A stretch of 64,000 nt of DNA from the NCBI GenBank assembly GCA_041908165.1, contig JAYRFV010000070.1, positions 1 through 64,000 on the forward strand, read 5' to 3'. Source of the stretch: JACQZU01 sp041908165. Its GTDB lineage: Bacteria > Acidobacteriota > Holophagae > Holophagales > Holophagaceae. Below are positions 51,553 through 60,258 of the stretch, one piece after another. The notes beneath the pieces were generated by a model. It had not been told where the DNA came from, did not search any database, and saw nothing but the letters and a program-made list of their open reading frames with translations. The position numbers were made by a program, and so were the translations under genes. The first letter of the stretch is position 1. Each line of letters begins with the position of its first letter.

Positions 51553-53004
51553 ATGGCCTTCCTGCCCATCCCCGAGGGACCGGACCTGGAGCAGTTCGAG
51601 CACGCCCTGGCGAGCCGCTACGCCAGCAAGGCGATGCTGCGGCAGCTCTCGCCCCTGTACCGGATGCGGGTCTGGCGGCGGCTCTGGATCGCCCTGGCCG
51701 AGGCCGAGGCCGAGCTGGGCCTGCCCATCTCCGAGGCGCAACTGGCCGAACTGCGCGCCACCCAGGATGCGGTGGATCTGGCGGCCATCGCCCGCCACGA
51801 AGCGGCGCTGCGCCACGACGTCATGGCCGCCATCCACGCCTGGGGCGAGCAGGCGCCGCGGGCGCGGCCGATCCTGCACCTCGGCGCCACCTCCTGCTTC
51901 GTCACCGACAACGGCGACCTGCTGATCTGCCACCAGGCCCTGCAACTGCTGCGCCGCCGCCTGCTCGACGTGATCGCCGCCCTGGCGGCCTTCGCCGGCC
52001 AGTGGCAGGACCAGCCGACCCTCGGCTTCACCCACTTCCAGCCGGCCCAGCCCACCACCGTCGGCAAGCGCGCCTGCCTGTGGATCCAGGACCTGCTGCT
52101 GGACCTGGAGGACCTCGACCACCTGCGGGCGACCACCCCGGTGCGCGGGGTGAAGGGCACCACCGGCACCCAGGCCAGCTTCCTGGAGCTGTTCGACGGC
52201 GACGGCGCCAAAGTGGACGCGCTCGAGCGGCGCGTGTGCGAGAAGCTGGGCCATCCGGCCATCCCCATCAGCGGCCAGACCGCCACCCGCAAGCTCGAGG
52301 ACCGCATCGGCCAGGTGCTCTGCGGGCTGGCCGCCTCGGCCAGCAAGTTCGCCTGCGACCTGCGCCTGCTGCAGCACCTCAAGGAGGTGGAGGAGCCCTT
52401 CGAGAAGGCCCAGATCGGCTCCAGCGCCATGCCCTACAAGCGCAACCCGATGCGCAGCGAGCGCATCAACAGCCTGGCCCGCTTCGTCCTCGGCCTGCTG
52501 CCGTCGACCTACCAGACCAGCGCCACCCAGTGGATGGAGCGGACCCTGGACGACAGCGCCCACCGGCGCCTGACCATCTCCCAGGGCCTCCTGGCGGTGG
52601 ACGCGATCCTGGTGCTGTACCGCAACGTGGCCTCCGCCCTGGTGGTGCACCCGAAGATGATCGAAGCGCGGCTGGCCCAGGAGCTGCCGTTCATGGCCGC
52701 CGAGGTGCTGCTCATGGAGGCGGTCAAGCGCGGCGGCGACCGCCAGGACCTGCACGAGCGCTTCCGGGTGGCGTCCCTGGCCGCCGGCAAGGCCATCAAG
52801 GAGGAGGGCCGGCCCAATCCCATGCTCCAGCTCCTCGCCGCCGACCCGGCCTGGCGCATGACCGAAGCGGAGCTGGCCGGACTGCTCGACGCCGCCCGTT
52901 TCACCGGCCGCGCCGGCGCGCAGGTGCGCGGCTTCCTGGACCGGGAGGTGGCCGCTGCGCTGGCCGGGCACCGGGCCGGAGCGGCCGAGACGATCAGGGT
53001 TTGA
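51553..53004 (+). CDS. purB: Adenylosuccinate lyase
   Basis: PurB (483 residues) cleaves SAICAR and adenylosuccinate to fumarate in purine synthesis. The fumarase-superfamily signature appears as GSSAMPYKRNPMRSE near residues 290-305, with the catalytic Ser in this loop. LHLGATSCFVTDNGDL and TLGFTHFQPAQPTTVGKR carry catalytic His residues. At 483 residues it resembles the longer, eukaryote-like group. The ATG has GAGGAG upstream; an upstream start would overlap glyA. It is divergent from glyA. Confidence 0.95.
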   Translation: MAFLPIPEGPDLEQFEHALASRYASKAMLRQLSPLYRMRVWRRLWIALAEAEAELGLPISEAQLAELRATQDAVDLAAIARHEAALRHDVMAAIHAWGEQAPRARPILHLGATSCFVTDNGDLLICHQALQLLRRRLLDVIAALAAFAGQWQDQPTLGFTHFQPAQPTTVGKRACLWIQDLLLDLEDLDHLRATTPVRGVKGTTGTQASFLELFDGDGAKVDALERRVCEKLGHPAIPISGQTATRKLEDRIGQVLCGLAASASKFACDLRLLQHLKEVEEPFEKAQIGSSAMPYKRNPMRSERINSLARFVLGLLPSTYQTSATQWMERTLDDSAHRRLTISQGLLAVDAILVLYRNVASALVVHPKMIEARLAQELPFMAAEVLLMEAVKRGGDRQDLHERFRVASLAAGKAIKEEGRPNPMLQLLAADPAWRMTEAELAGLLDAARFTGRAGAQVRGFLDREVAAALAGHRAGAAETIRV

Positions 53005-53029
53005 GACCCGAGCTCGAAGGAGAACGCCG

Positions 53030-53428
53030 ATGGACATGCGCGTGGAACTGCAAGGAGGGATGAAGGTGGCGGCGCACTTCGCCGGCTTCACCGTGGTCAC
53101 CGACCAGCCGCCGAAGGACGGTGGCGACGGCAGCGCCCCCTCACCGTTCGCCCTCTTCCAGGCCAGTCTCGCCACCTGCGCCGGCTACTACGTGCTGGCC
53201 TTCTGTGTGCAGCGCGGGCTGCCCACCGATGGCATCGAGCTGCTCCAGCGCACCGTCCCGGATCCAGACAGCAGGATGGTCGGCCGCATCGAGCTGGAAA
53301 TCCACCTCCCGGCGGGATTCCCGGCCCAGTACCACGAGGCGCTGGTGCGGGCGGCCAACCAGTGCACGGTCAAGAAGCACATGGACCACCCGCCGGCCTT
53401 TTCGACCCGGACCGTGGTCCACACCTGA
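53030..53428 (+). CDS. OsmC-like protein, short form
   Basis: A 132-residue OsmC-superfamily protein with the two Cys in FQASLATCAGYYVLAFC (about residue 46) and ANQCTVKKHMD (about residue 110). It is shorter than the OsmC at 20929 and only distantly similar. Probably a thiol peroxidase or a related redox protein. It lies 25 nt after purB and 12 nt before the next gene in the same direction. The start is ATG 53030. Confidence 0.82.
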   Translation: MDMRVELQGGMKVAAHFAGFTVVTDQPPKDGGDGSAPSPFALFQASLATCAGYYVLAFCVQRGLPTDGIELLQRTVPDPDSRMVGRIELEIHLPAGFPAQYHEALVRAANQCTVKKHMDHPPAFSTRTVVHT

Positions 53429-53440
53429 AAGGCGGGATTC

Positions 53441-54271
53441 ATGCTCAAAGTCGCCGTCATCGGTGCGCAGACCCTGCTGGGCCGCGAGTTGACCCAGGCC
53501 CTGGAGGCGGTGGAGGCCTCCGTGCTGCCGCTGGCCACCGGCCTGCTCAGCCGCGAGCAGGAGGAGGGCGACCTGGTGGTCTTCGCGCCCGCCCCGGAAC
53601 TGCTGGTGGGCCTGGACGTGGTCATCCTGGTCGAGTCGCCGGACGATCCGGCCCTGCTCGAGGGCTTCCCGGGCCGGATCCTCGACCTGCGTGACGAGTC
53701 CGGCGCCGCGGCCGAGCCGATGCCCCTGGCCGGGGAGTGGCCGCCCACCGTGCTGCGCTACCGCGGCCGGCCGGCCCTGGACCAGGCCCTGGCCCTCCTG
53801 CCGACCCTGGTGGAAGGCCTCGGCGGGGTTGCGGGCACCCACCTGCGCGGGGTCGCCTGCCTGGGCGAGCGCGGCCTGCAGGGGCTGCTGGAGCAGACCG
53901 AGGCGGTGCTGGAGGGGCGCGAACCGGAGACCGGGAAGCTCGGCTACCGGGCCGCCTTCGAAGTGCTGCCGCAGCCGCCCCGGGGCGCCCTGGTCGAAGT
54001 CCGCGTCCCGGTCTTCCACGGCGACCTGCTGGTGCTGCATCTGCAGGCCGCGGCCGGGACCCGGCTCGCACCCCGGCCCGCCCCCGCCGGGGTGCTCTGG
54101 CGCGACGCCCCGCCCACCTCCCGGGACGTGGCGGTCAGCGCCGAGGCCCTCGCCCACCTCGCCCCCGCGGAGGACGGCCAGAGCGCCTGGCTGACCCTCG
54201 GCTACGACCCGATCCTCTGGGGCACCCTGCGCCCGACCCTGCGCCTGCTGGGACTGCGCGGGGATTTCTGA
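53441..54271 (+). CDS. Divergent aspartate-semialdehyde-dehydrogenase-like protein
   Basis: A 276-residue protein beginning with a Rossmann-like VAVIGAQTLLGRELTQAL, as in Asd. Later GKLGYRAAFEVLPQPP and EVRVPVFHGDLLVLHLQA resemble the C-terminal Asd region. The catalytic Cys segment of Asd is not visible, and it is about 60 residues shorter, so it may be a non-catalytic homologue (Usg-like) instead of a true dehydrogenase. No nearby lysine or threonine genes support a metabolic role. The ATG is after a weak Shine-Dalgarno. Confidence 0.6.
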   Translation: MLKVAVIGAQTLLGRELTQALEAVEASVLPLATGLLSREQEEGDLVVFAPAPELLVGLDVVILVESPDDPALLEGFPGRILDLRDESGAAAEPMPLAGEWPPTVLRYRGRPALDQALALLPTLVEGLGGVAGTHLRGVACLGERGLQGLLEQTEAVLEGREPETGKLGYRAAFEVLPQPPRGALVEVRVPVFHGDLLVLHLQAAAGTRLAPRPAPAGVLWRDAPPTSRDVAVSAEALAHLAPAEDGQSAWLTLGYDPILWGTLRPTLRLLGLRGDF

Positions 54272-54290
54272 CCGGCGGATCGGCGCCGCT

Positions 54291-54331
54291 GTGTTTTCCT
54301 TCGTGACCTTCGCGCCTTCGTGGTGAATCCT
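54291..54331 (+). repeat. Short dispersed-type repeat before the Fe-S gene
   Basis: The bases GTGTTTTCCTTCGTGACC, followed by near-repeats of CTTCGTG and CTTCGCG, form a periodic string typical of short intergenic elements scattered in many bacterial genomes. No coding capacity. Membership of a genome-wide family was not tested. Confidence 0.4.
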
Positions 54332-54342
54332 GTCCTCTGCCC

Positions 54343-54990
54343 ATGGCCAGGAAGCTCGACCAGCCCCAGCACCGGGGGGACTTCTTCAAGTCCCTGGGGA
54401 CGCTGTTCGCCGGGTTCGTGGCAGAGCAGGTCGAGGACGCGGTCACCGGGATCGCGCCGAAGCTGATTCGCCCTCCGGGCGCCCTGGAGGAGTTCGCCTT
54501 CCTGGTGGCCTGCACCCGCTGCGACAAGTGCATCAAGGCCTGCCCCCAGGACAGCCTCCGCAAGGCGGTGAGCAGCGCCGGGCTGGCGGTCAACACGCCC
54601 TACGTCGAGCCGCGCAGCATGCCCTGCTTCCTCTGCACCGACCTGCCCTGCATCCCCGCCTGTCCGGACGGTGCCCTGCTGTGGCCGAAGCGGACCCTGG
54701 CGAGCGGCGAGGTGGTGGAGGGCCCCCGAGCGGTCAAGATGGGCACCGTGCGGATCCTGGAGGACCTGTGCCTGACCTGGGACCGGGGCGAGGACCAGCC
54801 CGCCCAGGCCTGCCGCACCTGCGTCGACCGCTGCCCCTACCCGGGCGTGGCCATCGACGTGAAGGACGCCGAGGACGGCCGCGTGGCGCATCCGGTGGTC
54901 AACGCCGACGACTGCACCGGCTGCGGCCTGTGCGTGTTCGGCTGCCCGACCCCGAAGGCGGCGCTGGTGGTGGATCCCCGCCGCGACTGA
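54343..54990 (+). CDS. 4Fe-4S ferredoxin-like protein (NapG/MauM type)
   Basis: A 215-residue cytoplasmic-looking electron carrier with several CxxCxxCxxxCP sets: CTRCDKCIKACP near residue 58, CFLCTDLPCIPACP near residue 92, CRTCVDRCPYPG near residue 155 and DCTGCGLCVFGCPTPKA near residue 190. It should bind up to four 4Fe-4S clusters. It lacks an obvious Tat signal (NapG usually has one). It precedes the molybdenum hydroxylase genes by 71 bp and may be its electron partner, but a promoter-like box lies between them. Confidence 0.87.
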   Translation: MARKLDQPQHRGDFFKSLGTLFAGFVAEQVEDAVTGIAPKLIRPPGALEEFAFLVACTRCDKCIKACPQDSLRKAVSSAGLAVNTPYVEPRSMPCFLCTDLPCIPACPDGALLWPKRTLASGEVVEGPRAVKMGTVRILEDLCLTWDRGEDQPAQACRTCVDRCPYPGVAIDVKDAEDGRVAHPVVNADDCTGCGLCVFGCPTPKAALVVDPRRD

Positions 54991-55033
54991 GGCACTGTGC
55001 CGGTCCTCACTGCGGTGGCCCCTGCCGCAGGGG

Positions 55034-55039
55034 TACACT
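55034..55039 (+). promoter_or_regulatory. -10-like box TACACT before the molybdenum hydroxylase
   Basis: TACACT ends 22 nt before the ATG at 55062, after the Fe-S gene stop. Confidence 0.4.
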
Positions 55040-55061
55040 GTCCCGCTTCCCCGGGGTCCGC

Positions 55062-57290
55062 ATGGCCACCACCGCCCACATCGGCACCTCCGCGCTCCGC
55101 AGCGAAGGCCGCGCCAAGCTCACCGGCGCGACCCGCTATACCGACGACCTGAAGATCGAGGGCCTGCTGCACGGCGTCACCGTGCGCAGCAGCGTCGCCC
55201 GCGGGCGGATCAAGGCGATCCGCTTCGCCGAGGACGTCCCCTGGCACGAGTTCGTGATCGTGACGGCCAAGGACGTGCCGGGCAGGAACGTGGTCGCCCA
55301 CATCATCCAGGACCAGCCCTGCCTGGCGGACGGCAACATTAACCACGCCGAGGAGGCGGTCGTGCTGCTGGCGCACCCGGACCGGGCGATGGCCGAGGCG
55401 GCGCGGACCAAGGTCCAGGTGGACGTCGAGGAGCTGCCAGCGGTGCTGTCCATCGAGGACAGCCTGGCCCGGACCCGCATCGTCTGGGGCGAGGACAACA
55501 CCTTCAAGAAGCTGGTCATCGCCAAGGGCGACCCGGAGAGCCAGTGGCGGGACGCCCATCTCACCCACGAGGCCACCTACCGCACCGGCGCCCAGGAGCA
55601 CCTCTACATCGAACCCAACGCGATGATCGCCGAGGCGAGCCCGGAAGGCATCCTCGCCCGCGGCTCCCTGCAGTGTCCGTACTACGTGCACCACAGCCTG
55701 CACGAGCTGTTCGGCCTGGCGCCGGAGCGGATCCGGGTGGTGCAGCTGGACACCGGTGGCGGCTTCGGCGGCAAGGAGGACTTCCCCTCCATGCTCGCCT
55801 GCCACGCCGCGCTGCTGTCCTGGAAAGCTGGAGGACGGCCGGTGAAGATCGTCTACGACCGCGAAGAGGACATGGCCTGCACCACCAAGCGCCACCCCTC
55901 GCGCACCCGGGTGAAGAGCGCCTGGACTGCGGACGGGACCCTCCGTGCCCTGGACATCGAATTCCTGTTGGACGGCGGCGCCTACCTGACCCTGTCGCCG
56001 GTGGTGCTCAGCCGTGGCGCCCTGCATGCCGCCGGGCCCTACCGCTGCGACCACATCCGGATCCTGGCCAAGGCCCTGGCCACCAACCACCCGCCCCACG
56101 GCGCCTTCCGCGGCTTCGGCGCGCCGCAGAGCCTGTTTGCCATCGAACGCCACGTCACCGAGGCGGCGCTGCGGCTGGGGCTGGACCCGGTGGAGGTGCG
56201 CCGGAAGAACCTGCTGCGCACCGGCGACGCCATGGCCACCGGCCAGATCGTGCGCGACACCGTGGACCTGGCCGCGCTGATGGACCGCGCCCTGGCCGAG
56301 ATCGACCACGCCGGCCGCAAGGGCGCCCACGCCGCCCACAATGCCACGCCGGATCCGGTCAAGCGCGGGCTGGGCTTCGCGGTGTTCATGCACGGCGGCG
56401 GCTTCACCGGGGCGGGCGAGGTGTTCCTCGGCTCGGTGGCGGCGGTCGAGGGGCTGGAGGACGGCCGCGTGCAGGTGCAGGTGGCCTCCACCGAGATCGG
56501 CCAGGGCGCCACCACCGTGTTCACCCAGATCGCCGCCGAGACCCTGGGGGTGGCCCTGGAGCAGGTCGAGGTGGCGCGGCCGGACACCGGCATCGTTCCC
56601 AACAGCGGGCCGACGGTGGCCTCGCGCACCACCCAGGTGGTCGGCAAGCTGGTGCAGGACGCCTGCATGGCGCTGCGCCGGACCCTGCACGAGAGCGGCG
56701 ACCTGACCCAGGGCGGCGACCTGGCCGCGGCGATCCGCGCCTTCCGGGCCCGCCACGGGCGGCTGCGCACCGAGAGCCGGTACCAGAAGCCGCCCTTCGT
56801 CCAGTGGGACGACGAGGCCTACCGCGGCGACGCCTATGCCACCTACGCCTGGGCCTGCTACGCCGCCGACGTGCGGGTGGACACCCTGACCTACGAGACG
56901 ACCCTGGCCGACTTCGTCGCGGTGCAGGAGATCGGCCGCGTTGTGAACCCGACCCTGGCCGCCGGCCAGATCGAGGGCGGCGTGGCCCAGGGGATCGGCT
57001 GGGCGGTGAGCGAGGAGGTGGTCTGGTCCAAGGGGCACATGCTCAACAACCAGATGACCAACTACATCATGGCGACGGCCGCCGACCTGCCGCCGATCCG
57101 GGTGTTCTTCGAGGAGCAGCCCTACCCCTTCGGCCCGGGCGGAGCCAAGGGCATCGGCGAACTGCCCATGGACGGCCCGGCGCCGGCGATCCTGAACGCC
57201 GTGCAGGACGCGCTGGGCGTGGTGCCGCGGGAGATCCCGCTGACCCCGGAACGGCTGCTGGATGTGATCGAGGGGGTGGCCCGTGGCTGA
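55062..57290 (+). CDS. Xanthine dehydrogenase-family molybdopterin-binding subunit
   Basis: The 742-residue large subunit of a molybdenum hydroxylase. Motifs include the molybdopterin cytosine dinucleotide-binding GGGFGGKEDF near residue 230, AFRGFGAPQSLFAIE near 350, EIGQGATTVFTQIAAE near 480 and the catalytic Glu in GGAKGIGELPMDG near 700. Such enzymes hydroxylate purines, nicotinate, aldehydes or other heterocycles. Neighbouring ssnA and ygeY point to purine or related degradation, perhaps selenium-linked, but substrate is unproven. The ATG at 55062 has a box upstream. It overlaps the 2Fe-2S gene by 8 nt. Confidence 0.93.
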   Translation: MATTAHIGTSALRSEGRAKLTGATRYTDDLKIEGLLHGVTVRSSVARGRIKAIRFAEDVPWHEFVIVTAKDVPGRNVVAHIIQDQPCLADGNINHAEEAVVLLAHPDRAMAEAARTKVQVDVEELPAVLSIEDSLARTRIVWGEDNTFKKLVIAKGDPESQWRDAHLTHEATYRTGAQEHLYIEPNAMIAEASPEGILARGSLQCPYYVHHSLHELFGLAPERIRVVQLDTGGGFGGKEDFPSMLACHAALLSWKAGGRPVKIVYDREEDMACTTKRHPSRTRVKSAWTADGTLRALDIEFLLDGGAYLTLSPVVLSRGALHAAGPYRCDHIRILAKALATNHPPHGAFRGFGAPQSLFAIERHVTEAALRLGLDPVEVRRKNLLRTGDAMATGQIVRDTVDLAALMDRALAEIDHAGRKGAHAAHNATPDPVKRGLGFAVFMHGGGFTGAGEVFLGSVAAVEGLEDGRVQVQVASTEIGQGATTVFTQIAAETLGVALEQVEVARPDTGIVPNSGPTVASRTTQVVGKLVQDACMALRRTLHESGDLTQGGDLAAAIRAFRARHGRLRTESRYQKPPFVQWDDEAYRGDAYATYAWACYAADVRVDTLTYETTLADFVAVQEIGRVVNPTLAAGQIEGGVAQGIGWAVSEEVVWSKGHMLNNQMTNYIMATAADLPPIRVFFEEQPYPFGPGGAKGIGELPMDGPAPAILNAVQDALGVVPREIPLTPERLLDVIEGVARG

Positions 57291-57768
57291 CAAGATCCGC
57301 CTGACCCTGACGGTGAACGGCGCGCCGCGCAGCGCCGAGGTCTATCCCATGGCTCGGCTGCTGGACGTGCTCCGCGAGGACCTGGGCCTGACCGGCACCA
57401 AGGAGGGCTGCGGCGAAGGCGAATGCGGCGCCTGCTCGGTGATCCTCGACGGCGCCCTGGTCAATGCCTGCCTGGTGCCCGCCATCCAGGCCCAGGGCGC
57501 GGCCCTGCGCACGGTGGAAGGCCTGGCCGAGGCCGGCGAACTCAGCCCCCTGCAGGACGCCTTCCTCCACCACGGCGGCGCCCAGTGCGGCTTCTGCACC
57601 CCGGGCATGCTGGTGGCCGGCACCCACCTGCTGGAACAGCACGCCGCCGGGGATGAAACCGCCGTGCGCGAGGGCCTCGCCGGCAACCTCTGCCGCTGCA
57701 CCGGCTACAACAAGATCATCGATTCGGTGCTGGGCGTGCAATCGGGCCCAGGTCATCAACCCGTCTGA
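57283..57768 (+). CDS. 2Fe-2S subunit of the molybdenum hydroxylase
   Basis: A 161-residue protein with the plant-type cluster motif CGEGECGACSV near residue 46 and the second cluster AQCGFCTPGM near 100 with LCRCTGYNKI near 135. It is the electron-transfer subunit for the preceding enzyme. It starts at GTG 57283 inside the end of that gene. The next gene downstream should be the FAD subunit, but a GxxExxY gene and a repeat are placed between them. Confidence 0.95.
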   Translation: MADKIRLTLTVNGAPRSAEVYPMARLLDVLREDLGLTGTKEGCGEGECGACSVILDGALVNACLVPAIQAQGAALRTVEGLAEAGELSPLQDAFLHHGGAQCGFCTPGMLVAGTHLLEQHAAGDETAVREGLAGNLCRCTGYNKIIDSVLGVQSGPGHQPV

Positions 57769-57779
57769 AGGCCGAACAG

Positions 57780-58157
57780 ATGTCCCACGAAGAGATCACC
57801 GAGGCCATTCTTGGAGCCGCCTTCGAGGTGTCCAACGAGCTGGGCAACGGCTTTCTCGAAGCCGTCTACGAACGTGCCCTGGAGTTGGTGCTCAAGGAGC
57901 GAGGGTTCCATGTGGCTCGGCAGCAGCCCATTAGGGTTCTCTTCCGTGGGACCGAAGTCGGAACCGACCAGGCAGATCTGTTGGTGAATGGTTCGGTTCT
58001 GGTCGAACTCAAGGCTGTGAAAACACTTCTGCCAGAACATCAGGCCCAAGTGATCCACTACCTCAAGGCCACTGGACTGAGCGTAGGACTACTGATCAAC
58101 TTCGGAACAGCCAAGATCGAATACAAACGGCTGACCTGGAATAACACAACAAATTAA
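57780..58157 (+). CDS. GxxExxY family protein (PD-(D/E)XK nuclease superfamily)
   Basis: A 125-residue protein with the family signature GNGFLEAVYERAL (G-x-x-E-x-x-Y, about residues 22-34) and a nuclease-like core DQADLLVNGSVLVELKAVK (D...ExK, about 60-80). The family belongs to the PD-(D/E)XK superfamily; its function is unknown. It lies 11 nt after the 2Fe-2S subunit gene and before the FAD subunit, is visibly less GC-rich, especially at its 3' end, and is followed by an inverted repeat. These features suggest recent insertion into the operon. Confidence 0.88.
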   Translation: MSHEEITEAILGAAFEVSNELGNGFLEAVYERALELVLKERGFHVARQQPIRVLFRGTEVGTDQADLLVNGSVLVELKAVKTLLPEHQAQVIHYLKATGLSVGLLINFGTAKIEYKRLTWNNTTN

Positions 58158-58185
58158 AAGGACATTATGTTTATTATTTGTCATT

Positions 58186-58249
58186 CATCCTGTGTATCTT
58201 GTGCATCCTGTTTGAGTTTTTTAACAAGATGTACAAGATGCACAGGATA
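58186..58249. repeat. Imperfect 24 bp inverted repeat
   Basis: Arms at 58186-58209 and 58226-58249 are identical at 20 of 24 positions in inverted orientation; the differences are transitions that include two G-U pairs. The arms contain CATCCTGTG and CATCTTGT-type repeats, and the loop is T-rich. It sits in the AT-rich 140 bp gap between the GxxExxY gene and the FAD subunit gene. Confidence 0.65.
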
Positions 58250-58297
58250 AATTGCTACTATTGTTGATTATTTATCATTGTTTGAAGGACATGCACC

Positions 58298-59161
58298 ATG
58301 AGAGGCCAGCCTTCCGCATGTGAAGTCGCCACGCCCGCCAATTTGGCGGAGGCATTATTGTTCCGTGCCGAGCACCCCGAATGGCGCCCCTTGGCGGGGG
58401 CCACCGACCTGATGGTGCCCTTCGCCGCGGGCCGGCAGCCGGTGACGCGGTTCCTGAACCTCTGGGGGCTGGCCGAGCTGCGCGGCATCGAGGCTGCGCC
58501 CGAGGCGGTCACCCTCGGCGCCCTCACCACCTACCGGGAAATCGCGCTGCACCCGGTGCTGCGGGCGGAGCTGCCGAACCTCGTGCGCAGCGCCAAGGCC
58601 ACCGGGGCGCTGGCCATCCAGAGCCGCGGCACCCTCGGCGGCAACCTGGCGAACGGCAGTCCTGCGGCGGACACCCCTCCCAGCCTCCTGGCCTACGGCG
58701 CGGAACTCGAACTGCGGTCGGTCCGCGGCGCGCGATGGGTCGCCTACGCCGACTTCCACACCGGCTACAAGACCAGCCTGCTGGGCCCGGACGAATTGCT
58801 CACCCGGATCCGCGTGCCGCGGCCCCTGGTGGACGGCTACCACTATTTCCGCAAGGTCGGCACGCGCCGCGCCCAGGCCATCGCCAAGGTCAGCCTGGCC
58901 GCCTGGGTCCGCCCCGAGCAGGGCCGGATCGCCGAGATCCGGCTGGGCCTGGGCAGCGTGGCGCCCTTCCCGCTGCGGGCCAAGCAGGCCGAAGCCGTGC
59001 TGCTCGGCGCGGACCTCGCCAGCCTGCCCCTGGCCGCGGCCCAGGAGGCCCTGCAGCGCGACATCGCCCCGATCGACGACATCCGCAGCAGCGCCCGGTT
59101 CCGCCGCAAGGTCGCCGAGAACCTGCTGCAGGAGATGCTGCGGGGGCTGGTGGACACCTAG
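58298..59161 (+). CDS. FAD-binding subunit of the molybdenum hydroxylase
   Basis: A 287-residue member of the CO dehydrogenase flavoprotein-type FAD family (medium subunit). The FAD motif RPLAGATDLMV lies near residue 30, and SRGTLGGNLANGSPAADTPP near 110 binds FAD. The C-terminal domain (about 170-280) is typical. It should complete the enzyme with the large and 2Fe-2S subunits, though it is separated from them by about 530 bp carrying a GxxExxY gene and a repeat. Shine-Dalgarno AAGGA is about 9 nt upstream. Confidence 0.92.
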   Translation: MRGQPSACEVATPANLAEALLFRAEHPEWRPLAGATDLMVPFAAGRQPVTRFLNLWGLAELRGIEAAPEAVTLGALTTYREIALHPVLRAELPNLVRSAKATGALAIQSRGTLGGNLANGSPAADTPPSLLAYGAELELRSVRGARWVAYADFHTGYKTSLLGPDELLTRIRVPRPLVDGYHYFRKVGTRRAQAIAKVSLAAWVRPEQGRIAEIRLGLGSVAPFPLRAKQAEAVLLGADLASLPLAAAQEALQRDIAPIDDIRSSARFRRKVAENLLQEMLRGLVDT

Positions 59162-59189
59162 AATTAGTACGGGATTCCAAAAAACGCGT

Positions 59190-59261
59190 GCCTTTTCCCA
59201 TTTATTCCATCCGTTCCTGTTAACCAACCTTTTTTAGCAGGAAAAAAGGGGATAGAAGGGA
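59190..59261. repeat. Second imperfect inverted repeat
   Basis: The stretch CCTTTTCCCATTTATTCC and the later GGGGATAGAAGGGATGAAAA form loose inverted complementarity around an AT-rich loop. The surrounding 138 bp gap has no gene and is AT-richer than its neighbours. Like the element at 58186 it flanks an accessory gene. Confidence 0.45.
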
Positions 59262-59299
59262 TGAAAAGCAGGGCTGATTTTCCCGTTCGTTCAAAACAA

Positions 59300-60178
59300 T
59301 CATGCCGGTATCGCTTGGAAATTGACTGGATCCAAAATGCAGGACCGTTTTACAGATCCGTCCAGCTGGAACATCTTGGGGGCATCACGAAAACGAAAGA
59401 CACGATAAAGCCAATATTTGTCGTTGTTTTCAGATGAAAACTGGACTTCGTTTTTCGACAAATAGAACGGTGTCTCCGCAGTGAAAGCAGTCGTCTTGAC
59501 TTCGATGAAGCGTTCTTGACCCGACTCATCGAAGGACAACACATCGAAACCACACCCATCGCCTTGGGTTTGCGAAACCTGTTCAATGCGATCGGCGAGC
59601 CGACCCTTGCCCAGCTTGTGCAGCCGGTGCGCTTCGAATTCCATAACTAGGGCTTCTCCGGCGAGCCCAAGCGTTCGATTCCGGGCTTCACGCTCGATAT
59701 AGTCTCTCCGTATGGGGTGGCGGGTCCGGTAAGGAGCGACATTCTCCCGAACGCCAGACTCAGCAATCCGAGGCGGAGGTACCAGAATCGCCTCCAATGC
59801 AGCCAGACGTGGCGTCTCTGCCGGACGCTCTACGGCACGTAATGCGGCATCATCAAGGGCTTGGTCTGTACCCAAGGCAGCTGCGACTTTATCGAACAAC
59901 AGGGACTGGTAATTCGATAGGGGTTTGTACCCCTGGATTGGCATGGCGCCAAGTTCGAGAAGGATTGCACTGATGTTTTGGTGCTTTCGTTCGATCGCGG
60001 AGCTCGACCGCCCGGGAAGCAGCCCGATCAGGGCATTTCGATGCGCCGTTTTGCTGTATTTCTGCCCGAGTAGCTCCAGGCGCAGCATGCGGAAATAGGC
60101 CTCGACCGTGGCGCGGATTTCGGATTCATTCCAGGGGAGGCCGGCCGTGGACCCTGATTCTGCTTCTTGTTCGGGCAT
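59300..60178 (-). CDS. DUF3883 (NO VEIN C-terminal) domain protein
   Basis: A 292-residue protein whose C-terminal half (about 160-280) is a DUF3883 domain: RTLGLAGEALVMEFEAHRL, GDGCGFDVLSFDESG, and RFIEVKTTAF, giving a D...ExK nuclease-like motif. The N-terminal half (WNESEIRATVEAYFRML, KYSKTAHRNAL, SAIERKHQNISAILLELG) is a helical region found before such domains and may bind DNA. DUF3883 is often in restriction or defence proteins. It is lone, AT-richer than neighbours, on the opposite strand to the operon and near the repeat at 59190. ATG 60178 is chosen; GTG 60190 is possible. Confidence 0.87.
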   Translation of the reverse strand: MPEQEAESGSTAGLPWNESEIRATVEAYFRMLRLELLGQKYSKTAHRNALIGLLPGRSSSAIERKHQNISAILLELGAMPIQGYKPLSNYQSLLFDKVAAALGTDQALDDAALRAVERPAETPRLAALEAILVPPPRIAESGVRENVAPYRTRHPIRRDYIEREARNRTLGLAGEALVMEFEAHRLHKLGKGRLADRIEQVSQTQGDGCGFDVLSFDESGQERFIEVKTTAFTAETPFYLSKNEVQFSSENNDKYWLYRVFRFRDAPKMFQLDGSVKRSCILDPVNFQAIPA

Positions 60179-60258
60179 TGTTTGACCCACCGGGTTTATT
60201 CCAGGTCAATTCTGCCACTGGCAGCTGCATTTCATGCATTCGCGCCACGGGTCGGCGC

